Source: Willaertia magna (lineage: Eukaryota; Heterolobosea; Eutetramitea; Acrasida; Naegleriidae). From it: 21,923 nucleotides of DNA. The notes under the pieces were generated by a model. That model was given only the letters and a program-made list of their open reading frames with translations, had not been told where the DNA came from and searched no databases. Both the position numbers and the translations under genes were made by a program. Where the stretch lies: contig CADWAF010001158.1 of assembly GCA_902984215.1 (NCBI GenBank), forward strand, positions 1 through 21,923, in the 5' to 3' direction. Positions 8,109 through 17,283 of the stretch are shown here, one piece after another (positions within the stretch are counted from its first letter, which is position 1; every line of letters starts with the position of its first letter).

Positions 8109-10157
8109 CTAATTAATATACTGCTGGCTGTCACTAGATAAAAATCTATGAGACATATCTTTGTGGTATGCTAACTTCAATTTCTTATATTTCCTAAAGA
8201 AACGTAAAGCAATAAGGGAAATAATAAAGCAAACGGTTGTAACTACAAAAAGTATCACAGCTAAAATGATAGCAATGTGATATCCAATAGAACTACTGGC
8301 TTCAGGTGGAGGGATATAATACTGCCATTTACAATAATCAGTATCAAAGGCAGGCATTTCTGTAAATCCTCTCTTCATTAATACCTCACATCTATAATTG
8401 ATTAATCTTGTTTTAGCAGAAACTGTGTCATTTACCCAACTGTTAGACCAACCCCTTTCAGAAATTGCTGACATACGAGGCCAAATAATAGGTATAATGG
8501 TTTGATCTGTTATAGTTTCTCCCCAAGCTGCTGCCTCTACTCCCATAATTAATGCTCTCTTAGCTGTAGTGTCTACAAAATTGTTAGGTTCATTTAAATA
8601 CATTTGTACCCAAGTGTCAACGAATGTGGTGACAGTTTTAGGATCAGTTCCAGTCATTGGTGTTAATAAATTTAAGTAATATCCAGCACTGTAAATTGTT
8701 CTGTAACCTCTATTTAAACACTCTATTAATTTTGAAGGTTCTGTCCAGACTTGACAAATTGAAGTTTGCTTGTCAGGTGTAAACAAAGTAGATGTTAGTT
8801 TTGTGTATAACTCTTCCCAGTAAATAACATTGGACAAAGTTTTAAAACCTTCTTGAGAAGCAAGTGTAGTTTGGAATAAACCCCACAAATCCATTGTATT
8901 ATTAATTTGTTTGCTAGGTTCAACTTTTTCATTATATGCCTCCATAAAAGCAATAATTTCATAATTTTCTCTCCAACACCTTTGAACTAATTCATCTGCT
9001 CCTAAGTGCATAATAGAAAGATCAACTGCCTTAGCAATGTCACTATCTAAACCTGATTTTTGTTGCCATTGTTGTAAAATAGTATTAATTGCTTCATATA
9101 CCTCTTTTTCAGCAGGATTTAAAGGATAATTATTAACATTTCTACCTAGAGTACCAGGACAAGAACTAACAAATTTAGGGAAACCATTTTTCCAACTAAA
9201 ACCGTGACCAGGCATATCTAAAGAAATAGTGTTAAATTTCAATAACGCTTATTAAAATCATAAATACTTACCAAACTCTGGAATTACTTGAATTCCTCTA
9301 TAATAGGCATAAGTAATAATCTCAGCAATGTCTTTACTGGAATAAACTAAATTTGGTGCAAAACTACCTTTACTACTTAATGCACTATATTTTCCATAAA
9401 CTTGAAAAGGGAAGGATTGAGCATCTATAAAGTGAATATGAAGTACATTCAATTTTTCAAATGACATAATGTCAATAATATCTTTAATTGTCTCTACTCT
9501 AATAAAATGTCTAGCAACATCAATTAATAATCCTCTATATTTATATCTAGGTTTGTCAAAAATACTTAATGGAGTGTTTGAAATATGGAAATATGAAGAA
9601 CTACTTTTTCTTTTAATTAATTGTGAAAGTGTTTCTAAACCTCTAACGAAACCAAATGTTGTCTCTGATTCAATTTTAATTTGTTGAGAATTAATTACTA
9701 AATTATATTGTTCTCTATTACTTATAACATCTAACTTTGGATATTTTTCACTTTCTGAAATAAATACTTCAATATAGCCTTGAAATATATCTTGATTATC
9801 TTGTTTAGTACTTGTAAATGTTGAACTCTCTTGATAGATTTTCCACATCCATTTATTATGACGTTCAATTGCTTGATCTATTACAGGGTAGTTAGCTTTA
9901 TTGACCTCCGTACCATTCATATAGATTTTAAAAGGTAATACTGAGAAATAAATTTCTTTTGCATTATATAATGTTGGAAAAACAAATCTAGGTAATGGTA
10001 ATAGATAAGGAGTTGTTTCATCTATTCCATCTGCTTGTCCATTAACATGATTTAAAAGAATTATTGCAATTATTATAATAATAGATGAAATGAAGGCTGA
10101 AAATGTTTTTGTTCCCGAATAATAGTGATCTTTCCTTTGTTTAAAAGTTATAGACAT
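8109..10157 (-). CDS. GH20 beta-N-acetylhexosaminidase, C-terminally membrane-anchored
   Basis: Glycosyl hydrolase family 20 enzyme (664 aa) removing terminal GlcNAc/GalNAc from glycans in lysosomes or at the cell surface. Exons are 10157-9272 and 9217-8109. The 54-nt intron 9271-9218 (GTAAGT..TTTAG) splits the Asp codon of PEF-D-MPGHG (293-300), so the signature is intact only after splicing. The N-terminal hydrophobic stretch (20-36, ending HVNGQ) is a signal peptide or anchor. An N-terminal GH20b-like domain precedes the barrel. Substrate Arg208 and Asp213 lie in RGLLID, the catalytic Asp370-Glu371 in HLGADE (usually GGDE), and the pocket in W453, W527 and E529. HWHxxDDQ reads HIHFIDAQ (240-247). 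Unusually, a transmembrane helix (about 608-634) is followed by a basic 30-residue tail with YKKL at 639-642. The family is certain; the final location is inferred. Confidence 0.94.
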
Positions 10158-10544
10158 TTTTTACTACTATTCATATAAATTCAAATACGCTATGATTATC
10201 CCGAGGAAGAGAGAGTGGAATGTAACTATTCAAAGTTATACAGCCAGACTGTTGAAAAGAGGCTAAAAAGAAATAATGATGATATCTATTTTTTTTTAAA
10301 GGTGACAATCCTTAAAGATTCCAAAATATAATGATTTTTTTAAAATAATCAAATCGTCGTGATGTGTAGCAACAGGGAAATTCATTATCTGTTGAATTCA
10401 TCTTATACTTAGTTATTTATTTACAAACACAAGCAGGGAGAAAGAAAGACTCCAAGTCTTATTGACGCCAGCAGTACAACTTGTAAAGTACACGTAATTC
10501 ACACAACAAAACTTTAAAAAAATATATTTTTTTTAAAAGAAAAA
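10158..10544. promoter_or_regulatory. Divergent promoter region between hexosaminidase and ribophorin II
   Basis: This non-coding stretch of 387 bp separates two genes transcribed outward, both for secretory-pathway glycan functions. The sequence next to the ribophorin start is an A/T-run-rich leader (about 10510-10544). A perfect 6-bp hairpin with a 3-nt loop (AAGACT-cca-AGTCTT, 10446-10460) lies about 85 nt upstream of the ribophorin ATG. No RNA gene or other coding frame was seen. The promoter role follows from position only. Confidence 0.45.
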
Positions 10545-12558
10545 ATGAGACGATTGAGCTTACATCCATTATTTTTACTTTATACATTTCTATTTATTGG
10601 ATTACTTTTCTTTGTTCAATACTCATTTGGACAACAACAATCATTAGATAATGGATTAACATTAGAAGATCAAAAATCTTTACATAAAACACTTTTAAAT
10701 GATTTAAATAAATTAACAAACAAAAAAGATTTATTCTATGCAACAGTTTCTCTTTCTAAATTAAATGTTTTAAAAGAAGAAACAGAAAAAGCAATTAAGA
10801 ATTTACAATCCAAACATTGTACCACCACATTTAATGAAAAAGAAATCTCTTCACCAAGTGATCTTTACTATACCATTGGATTAAACACTGCATTGAAATG
10901 TCCAAAGCCTTTAGCTACAGAAAATTTTTCTTCCCTTGAAAATTACTTAAAAAAATTAGTTGAAGGAATTTCAGAGAATACCTCTACAGAAAGTATTTAT
11001 TCAATTGTTAGAAGTATTTTATTATTAAAGAAAAGATTAACTACATTATTAAATGATAAAAAGGTAAGTTTTTATTTGTTAGTTTCTAATGTATTAATCT
11101 TTTTATAAGGCTTTACAAAGGGTATATGATTTATTAGTTGATAAAGTATTACCTTCTTCTACATCTAAAGGTAATTTAATTGATGTTGGTTTTGTAAGTG
11201 AATCAATTTCTATTTTAAGTGGATTAGTTGAAAAGAAGAATTTAGATAATATCCATAAAGTAATTACTAATGATATTCCAAGTTTAATGAAGAAGGCTCC
11301 GTCAGCTGATGTTTCTGCTTTAGGTAATTTAATTAGAGGATTAAATAAACTTTCTAATATTGCTACAAAGAAGATAAGTAATGATGAAATTGCAACATTA
11401 ACAAAGGCTTTATCAAGTAAGAAGCAATTCGCAAAGAATACGGATGACATTTATCATTTAGTAGAAGGCTTACAATTTGCAACTGCAGGATCTACTACTA
11501 ATACTAATACCAGTAATAATAATACTCCAAAAGCAGTAGAAGTATCCGATGTTAGAGAAGATAAAGATACTATCAAAGTTACCATAACTAATGTTAACAA
11601 TAATGAAAAAGTTGTATTACAAAGTGTTTATAAGGGAAGTAATCCAGATGATTCTATTTTACCAAAAGGACCTATAAAGATGGAACCAGTTACTCCAGGA
11701 AGTTCAGAATATCAAGCAAAGGGTGTTAACTTGAAAGAACCAGGAGTTTATAATTTTGATATTGCTGTTGGTGGTAAGGTTATTACTCGTACCTTAAAGA
11801 CAGTCACAAGTGATTTGAAGATTAGAGATTTCCAAATGTCAATTGGTAAATTCTCTCGTACTCAATTAAACTATCCAAACACTTTAGGAGAAAAGCTTAC
11901 AGTTAATGTAGATGGAACTACAAGATTACAAGTTACTTTTTCATTAGTTGGTGTCACTCCTCATCAAGTTTTCCTTAGATTAGGTAATGAAGATCATGAA
12001 GCAATTTTCAATATTAAACAATATCAACCAAATTACAGTTTAGATATTAATTTGGAAAGAAGTGCAGGAAATTCCCTTAAATTTGCTCCAGGTGAATATC
12101 AAGTTCAACTTTTAATCGGTGATGCTTCTATTAAGACACCAATCAGTTGGACTGTTGCTAATGTTCAATTGACTTTTACTAAGACTTATGAAAAGAGTGA
12201 AGAAGAAAAGTTATATGAACCAAGACCATTAATTAATCACATTTTTAGAAAAGAAGAAAAACGCGCACCAGCTTCAATTGCTTTAGTTTTCTGTGGTGTA
12301 ATTGCTTTCATGTTCTTAGTTTATTTAATTAACATTGTTAGAGTTGGATTTAACTTTAAGAATTGTCCAGGTGGTTTAAGTGGATTATTAGCACCAGTTT
12401 TCATTGGCTTAGTTGTAGCTATGGTTGGTGTATTAACACTTTACTTTATTTCTTGGGACATCTTTGACACTCTTAATTATTTAATTGTATTAGGTATTGC
12501 CACAACATTAGTTGGATCAAAAGTTTTGAGTGGAGTTGCAAAAAAGAGAGTGGAGTAA
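10545..12558 (+). CDS. RPN2: Ribophorin II (oligosaccharyltransferase subunit, Swp1 homologue)
   Basis: Subunit of the ER oligosaccharyltransferase complex for protein N-glycosylation, 655 aa (the animal protein is close to 630). Exons are 10545-11063 and 11110-12558. The 46-nt intron 11064-11109 (GTAAGT..ATAAG, phase 0) joins LLNDKK to ALQRVYD. A signal peptide occupies 1-30 (RRLSLHPLFLLYTFLF..GQ) and is followed by a helical repeat-like lumenal domain (about 35-295) and a beta-rich lumenal domain (about 315-540). The family signature before the membrane reads RPLINHIFRKEEKRAP (545-560 or so). Three transmembrane helices follow (about 561-582, 599-621 and 627-645), the last starting near the conserved FDTLNYL. 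The C-terminal KKRVE is a possible dibasic ER-retrieval tail. An Asn/Thr spacer (301-312) separates the two lumenal parts. Assignment rests mainly on the C-terminal half, and the N-half is divergent. Confidence 0.92.
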
Positions 12559-12564
12559 ATTATT

Positions 12565-12570
12565 AATAAA
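12565..12570 (+). promoter_or_regulatory. Candidate polyadenylation signal of the ribophorin II gene
   Basis: AATAAA begins 7 nt after the ribophorin II stop, inside the 40-bp gap to the convergent scramblase-like gene. Cleavage downstream of it would fall at or inside the neighbour's coding end. Confidence 0.45.
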
Positions 12571-12598
12571 ACACAACCTTAATTATGTAACAAAGATT

Positions 12599-14047
12599 TT
12601 AATGTTTTTCAAAAACACTAATGTCTAATAAAAAAACACTTGCTAAAATTAATGTTCTTTCAAAGCTTGTTGATGGCAACAAGAAATGAATTTTGTAATA
12701 ATCTGAAGTAAACCCTTTGCTTGAGTATTCTTCATTAGTTTTCCTTGTTATTGTACCAACTAATTCTCTTTCCACGTTCTTAATACTGAAGTAGTCATGA
12801 TTTCCTTTCTTTTTCTTTGTTAGTGAATACAACGTTATAAATTTGAGATTCTCTGGGGAATTTTTCTTCTTTCTTAATGCTTCACTAAAATCATGTACTG
12901 AGGCGTCAACTATTTGAATTAAAAACTTTGTTTTCAGAACAGAATTTTTCTTAACTACTCTTCCCATAGTCTCATTTGTGTTTGCTTCTTTTACATACAT
13001 CTCAGTGCCAAACATTTTGTATGGATGAGATAAATCAAGTACCTTTAAGTAAGTATTTTTACTTTTACTCGATGGTGTTAAGGGTGTTGGATCCATTGTA
13101 ATCTTTTGATCTTTTCTTCTTTCATTTTCTGTATAAAGCATATTCATTCTAAATGGCCTCTTATTCTTAAATAATTCTTTATCCTCAGCTTTACATCTTT
13201 CAAAACATTCACATTTCAATCCATTACTTAATTTTATAGCATATTGATTATCTTCTTTAATATTAATTTTTTTCTTTTTGTAAACTCTAATTTTTGTAAC
13301 ATTTTGTAATAACGCATAATAAATATCCTTATGTTCATGAATAATTAAATCCTCTAAAATTAAATTATTTGTAGATTTTTTACCTTCTGTAAGATTCTCT
13401 AACAAACCTGAATCTATCGATGAAACTGAACTTACTTCTGATAAAGTACGAGGAGTTGTAGTATTATCCAACTTGGAAGTTTGTATTGGGGATAAGCCTA
13501 AATTATTTAGGGAAGAAACATTAGGTATCGTTGTTTGTTTTTTAATATTGTTATTAGTATTATTGTCATGATGTTCTTCATGATGCTCTAAATCGCTAAT
13601 AGAGGGTAAAGAGTTTAAAGAACTATAAGAAGCTAGGTTTGGAGAGGTACCAACATTATTTGTAACTACTGTAGCATTATCAGTAATAGGTTGTTGGGTT
13701 GTTGGAGAAGACGGATTACTTGAACTACTTGTAGTACTGACAGTCTCTTCTATGGTTGGGTTATTAATGGCAAGGCTTGTTGTTGGGTTTGTGTTTTCTG
13801 AAAGAACAAAGTCATCTGTTGAAGGTAGTTGATTCAAATTAGTAGTAGTTATTGGTTGTTTAACTAAATGTTCTAAATCAACATCTTCAATAACCGCAAC
13901 ATTGTTATTCGGAAGAACTACTTCATTGTTATTTGAACTACCATTATTATTAATGGTAGTATTTGCTAGAACTCCTTCAAATGACTTTAAACCATCATTA
14001 TTATAATGAATGGCATTATTATTTGAAGAAGGATTTATCATCATCAT
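12599..14047 (-). CDS. Phospholipid scramblase-family protein with long Asn/Ser/Thr-rich N-terminus
   Basis: Protein of 482 aa. The C-terminal half (about 235-482) follows the scramblase (LURP-one-like beta-barrel) family. It has a Y-x-I-K-x-S/N-G start (269-275), then RPFRMNML (297-304), a repeat containing MGRVVKK and KFLIQIVDAS (361-383), then YFSIKN...ELVGTITRK (419-436), and the characteristic hydrophobic final helix ERTLILASVFLLDISVFE (463-480). The poly-Cys palmitoylation cluster of animal PLSCR1 is absent, and the acidic loop before the last helix is only partly kept (FTSDYYKIHF). Residues 1-225 are low-complexity Asn/Ser/Thr with a His/Glu patch (154-160). Three consecutive ATGs begin the frame at 14047, and the first is used here. 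Family members bind membranes, and some respond to Ca2+. Scramblase activity here is not established; a Tubby/LURP-type membrane-associated regulator is equally possible. Confidence 0.72.
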   Translation of the reverse strand: MMMINPSSNNNAIHYNNDGLKSFEGVLANTTINNNGSSNNNEVVLPNNNVAVIEDVDLEHLVKQPITTTNLNQLPSTDDFVLSENTNPTTSLAINNPTIEETVSTTSSSSNPSSPTTQQPITDNATVVTNNVGTSPNLASYSSLNSLPSISDLEHHEEHHDNNTNNNIKKQTTIPNVSSLNNLGLSPIQTSKLDNTTTPRTLSEVSSVSSIDSGLLENLTEGKKSTNNLILEDLIIHEHKDIYYALLQNVTKIRVYKKKKINIKEDNQYAIKLSNGLKCECFERCKAEDKELFKNKRPFRMNMLYTENERRKDQKITMDPTPLTPSSKSKNTYLKVLDLSHPYKMFGTEMYVKEANTNETMGRVVKKNSVLKTKFLIQIVDASVHDFSEALRKKKNSPENLKFITLYSLTKKKKGNHDYFSIKNVERELVGTITRKTNEEYSSKGFTSDYYKIHFLLPSTSFERTLILASVFLLDISVFEKH

Positions 14048-14750
14048 CTTTTATAAATTGCTTCTTGATGCTTTCAATGCTGTTTTAATATTTCTGCTCA
14101 AACAAATGAACACTACAATACGTTTTTTATCAATAAAAAATTTTTCATTGCACTTTGCAAAATCTACTGCCTTTAAATCTTTTTTTACTGTACTTTTCTT
14201 TTATTGAAGTTTTTATAAATAATTTTTTTTAATAAATGTCCATTGTTCTTAGAATAACTTAAAATTAATTTTAATTACTTAATTTTTGTAACCAATTTTT
14301 ATTAATTTAGAATTGACCCAAGTTCATTGAGGGAGATTAAAGTCGAATGAGATGAAAATGTTGAAAAGATAGTTTTTGTACATACTATCAATCAGTTTGA
14401 TTTTGTGTTTTGAAATGCAAAAGTAAATTGAGAAGGAATTAGCAATGTAGTAAAGTGGCGAAAGATTTTTTAAGGCAATTAACGAAAGCTTTAGTTAACA
14501 ATTTTGTAGTTGATTCAAAAAATAATCGTAAATTTTTGATTATTAAATTATTAACTACAAGTGACGTGTTTACTTTCCAAACTAGCATTATTTAAAATAA
14601 TTATAGTTTTTTCAAATCAAACAAAATATTATATAGCTGGACAACACAATTTACATGTCCATTACAACTGCGCCTTAATTCAATTGTTATGTAACGCCTC
14701 AAACAAGGTTAATATGAACCCGTTCTTTTGCTTACTAGAACTCAAAAAAA
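14048..14750. promoter_or_regulatory. Divergent intergenic region between scramblase-like and nucleoside-kinase-like genes
   Basis: This stretch of 703 bp has no accepted gene. Short plus-strand frames at 14010-14207 and 14561-14821 look like chance reading of AT-rich DNA. Symmetric elements are visible: GATAGT...ACTATC (14368-14373 and 14384-14389) and a two-tier inverted repeat at 14504-14560, annotated separately. Promoter activity in both directions is inferred from gene orientation. Confidence 0.4.
14504..14560. repeat. Two-tier nested inverted repeat
   Basis: The outer arms TTGTAGTT (14504-14511) and AACTACAA (14553-14560) enclose the inner arms AATAATC (14521-14527) and GATTATT (14538-14544). 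The internal spacers are nearly equal (9 and 8 nt) and the apical loop is 10 nt. It lies about 190 nt upstream of the nucleoside-kinase-like start. It may be a structured transcript element or protein-binding site; chance in AT-rich DNA is also possible. Confidence 0.4.
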
Positions 14751-15833
14751 ATGAAGCCCTTCTCAAAATTCATGCATTTTCCGTTACACAATCACAAATT
14801 TTCACTTCCTTCAATTATTAGAAAAACAATAGAAAAAAGTGGATTTACATCATCTACCACTAATATTTATTTACGTCATTCCTATCACTCACATATTATA
14901 AATAATAGTAGTAACAACAGCAGTACTTCCTTTCACAACATGTCAATAATAGAGAAAAGTTTAACACAACAACAAAAACGTCTTGTTTGTTTTGTTGAAG
15001 GAAATATTGGAAGCGGTAAATCAACGGTGTGTAAAGAATTACAAAAGAATTATTTAGATTGTATTTCAGAACAACAACGTACAGATGAATGGACATTATT
15101 AGATGCTTATTATGAAAAAGTTAAAAAGAATATGAAAGATTATAATTTAAATTTTGAATTACAAAAACAGATAGCTAATACTTATTTTAAACATTATTTT
15201 AAATATAATTTTTTGAATAAAGAAAAAAGAAAATATAGTTTAGAGGAATTATTTAATATTGAGAAATTACAAAATGTTTTACAAAAATATCAATCTATTG
15301 TAAAATTGCATGAAAATTATAGTCAACCTATTAATATTATTGGGAAAGATTCTGAAACTACAAATAACAACACCACAAGTAATGAATTTATACTTTCTGT
15401 AAATAATACAAATAATATGAATCAAAATTTTGCAATCTTTTTTGAAGGAATACTTTCTTCTTCAGGTGTGTTTACAATGATGGAATATCATAAAGGAATG
15501 ATTGAAGAAAATCATTTTAATGAATTATTACAGAATTATGACGCGCTCAATCATGGTATTCAAGCTCATTTTGTTTTTTATTTAAAACCAAAAAACAATA
15601 TTGATGTTTGTCATGATAGAATTTTAGAAAGAAATCGTTCAACAGAAAGTAGTGCAATTCAAAAAGATTATTTGAAAGCAATAGAGGAGTACTATGACAC
15701 TTTTTTAAATGAAAGAGTTTCCAAATATTTTCCTGTTTTCGTAATAGATAACAGTGAAATGAATCCATTTGAAACAAGTAGGGTAATTAGAGAAATTACT
15801 GACTGTATACACACCGAAATGGAGTGGAAATAA
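14751..15833 (+). CDS. Deoxynucleoside-kinase-fold protein, ERS arginine missing
   Basis: Single-exon 360-aa protein of the dNK/thymidine kinase 2 family, which phosphorylates deoxynucleosides for salvage. The P-loop EGNIGSGKST is at 83-92. EW plus LLDAYYE (113-122) matches the substrate-carboxylate region. The LID-like segment DRILERNRSTESS (289-301) is followed by YLKAIEEYYDTFL. The catalytic ERS motif reads EGI at 232-234, and the Arg a few residues on is Gly239, so activity is doubtful. A 40-residue Asn-rich insertion (190-228) lies before that motif. Residues 1-60 are basic, Ser/His-rich and nearly free of acidic residues, as in a mitochondrial presequence. Met64 (ATG at 14940) gives a second start just before the kinase domain, so two isoforms (mitochondrial and cytosolic) are conceivable. 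Start choice is uncertain; the fold assignment is good. Confidence 0.8.
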   Translation: MKPFSKFMHFPLHNHKFSLPSIIRKTIEKSGFTSSTTNIYLRHSYHSHIINNSSNNSSTSFHNMSIIEKSLTQQQKRLVCFVEGNIGSGKSTVCKELQKNYLDCISEQQRTDEWTLLDAYYEKVKKNMKDYNLNFELQKQIANTYFKHYFKYNFLNKEKRKYSLEELFNIEKLQNVLQKYQSIVKLHENYSQPINIIGKDSETTNNNTTSNEFILSVNNTNNMNQNFAIFFEGILSSSGVFTMMEYHKGMIEENHFNELLQNYDALNHGIQAHFVFYLKPKNNIDVCHDRILERNRSTESSAIQKDYLKAIEEYYDTFLNERVSKYFPVFVIDNSEMNPFETSRVIREITDCIHTEMEWK

Positions 15834-15934
15834 AAGTCTTCTTCATAAAATACTTTTTCTTCTAATTCTTGTTCCTATTGTCTCTTTTCTATCGGAATTA
15901 GTGCGAAATTAGATTTTTCAGAAAATTTTTGGTT

Positions 15935-15940
15935 TTTATT
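15935..15940 (-). promoter_or_regulatory. Candidate polyadenylation signal of RPS16
   Basis: AATAAA on the minus strand lies about 60 nt after the RPS16 stop, in the 166-bp convergent gap with the nucleoside-kinase-like gene. It is placed on position only. Confidence 0.35.
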
Positions 15941-15999
15941 ATGGAAGGAATTAAAGGGATATATTAAATAACAAGTATATGGTAAAAAATAGAAAGCGT

Positions 16000-16425
16000 T
16001 TATCTGTAAGATTTTTGGAATCTTGCTCTAGCCTTACGACCACCAAACTTCTTAGGTTCTCTTCTTCTTGGATCAGCAACTAATAAAGATCTATCATACT
16101 TCATTAAGATATCCTTGATTTCTTTCTTTGATTGTTCGTCAACATACTTTTGATAATATGCAACTAAAGATTTTGCAATTGCTTGACGGATTGCATAGAC
16201 TTGTGCGACTCTACCACCTCCGTTAGTTCTAATTCTAATATCAACTTGTTTGAATTTATCTTTACCTAAAACTAAGATTGGTTCAAAGACTTTGAATCTT
16301 AAAATTTCTGGTTCAACAAGTTCTAATGGTTGACCGTTAACTCTGATTAAACCTCTTCCCTTTTTGCATTGAGCAACTGCAACAGCAGTCTTTTTTCTAC
16401 CAAAGGTTTGTACTACTTCTGACAT
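16000..16425 (-). CDS. RPS16: 40S ribosomal protein S16 (uS9)
   Basis: Small-subunit ribosomal protein of 141 aa, intronless and full length. Hallmarks are the start [20 protein letters not shown] (4-23), [13 protein letters not shown], the signature [22 protein letters not shown] (about 67-88) and the invariant basic C-terminus of the family, RARFQKSYR, which reaches the ribosomal P-site. [15 protein letters not shown] precedes it. The ATG is in a CCACC context, and the presumed leader is AT-rich. It diverges from the EF-hand kinase across 858 bp, so the strong promoter expected for a ribosomal protein gene should lie just upstream of 16425. Nothing is odd about it; it is a good anchor for organism identification. 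Confidence 0.98.
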   Translation of the reverse strand: MSEVVQTFGRKKTAVAVAQCKKGRGLIRVNGQPLELVEPEILRFKVFEPILVLGKDKFKQVDIRIRTNGGGRVAQVYAIRQAIAKSLVAYYQKYVDEQSKKEIKDILMKYDRSLLVADPRRREPKKFGGRKARARFQKSYR

Positions 16426-17283
16426 GGTGGATATATCTTTTTGGCAATTTTTTTCTTCGAAATTTTTTAATAATCAACTGGGTATGAAGGTTTACAACGA
16501 AAAAATTCTCATTTTATTTCAAGATGAAAATAAAAAGGAGGATGATGAATAGTTTGCATCAAAGGGAAAAATCAAACAGTAATTTCATTGTGGGGATTAT
16601 GGAGGTCAATACGAAGCTTTAAATTCAAAAAGGTTTCTATCAATTAATTAATTAAACTTTATATGAACAAAAAAGAAGCACACTATCACCAACTCTCAAT
16701 CGGTAATTTCTTTGTGCTGTATAAACTTGCCATGAGTGAAATGGTTGTGAAAGCTCTTAATTTTAAAATTCCATAATAAAAACTGCCGCATAATCAAAAC
16801 AAAATCGGAACAAACCCAACAAAACCAAACACGCACACAACTTTTCATTTCCGATAAGTTTTTTAAACAAAAGAGTAATATTCTCTAAAGGCAGTACCTG
16901 TTTATGCAATCTCATCCCCTTTATTGCTCCCTGTACAGCAACAATTTATGTTTCAATCCTTAAAAGATATTCTAAGAAACTTCCCTAACTTCTCCGAACT
17001 CCAAAGGCCCCTTATAAATTATTTATAATAGATTCAAATAGCAGAATGGTTTTATTATTCTCGTTATTCAGAATCCTAAAGAGCCCTCATAACAGTGCCA
17101 TCAACTATTTTTAAAAATTTTAATTAAAAAAATTATTTAATCTACACAGATAGTAGATTATCTGTGACTACACCCCAAACACAACAATTCAATTAGCAAT
17201 ATTCTAAATTGCTTCCCTTTTGTTTTTTAAAACAAAAAACTCCTAGTTTCTTTTTTCCTTCATCTTTATATTCGTAGAGCCAT
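16426..17283. promoter_or_regulatory. Divergent intergenic region between RPS16 and the EF-hand kinase
   Basis: The largest gap in the window (858 bp). No coding frame of substance was found and no tRNA-like cloverleaf or box pattern was recognised on either strand. It should contain the RPS16 promoter on the left and the kinase promoter on the right. An overlapping pair of hairpins at 17139-17166 is the one conspicuous structure. A 249-bp minus-strand open frame (17193-17441) only shadows kinase exons 1 and 2. A small non-coding RNA cannot be excluded by eye. Confidence 0.4.
17139..17166. repeat. Two overlapping, mutually exclusive hairpins upstream of the kinase gene
   Basis: Hairpin A pairs AATCTAC (17139-17145) with GTAGATT (17153-17159) around a 7-nt loop. 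Hairpin B pairs CACAGATA (17145-17152) with TATCTGTG (17159-17166) around a 6-nt loop. The arms of B include the loop of A, and the loop of B lies in the right arm of A, so only one can form at a time. It is 118 bp before the kinase ATG. Function is unknown. Confidence 0.5.

Noticed and set aside
8109..10157. Hexosaminidase as two separate genes or a split enzyme
   Set aside because: A 54-nt intron rebuilds the PEF-D-MPGH signature across the gap.
14010..14821. Two plus-strand open frames between the scramblase-like and dNK-like genes
   Set aside because: They have no recognisable features, and they overlap the start regions of the two accepted genes.
16426..17283. tRNA or other structured RNA gene in the largest gap
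   Set aside because: No A/B box pair, TTCRANNC loop or long stem was seen by eye; only the short hairpins at 17139-17166 stand out.
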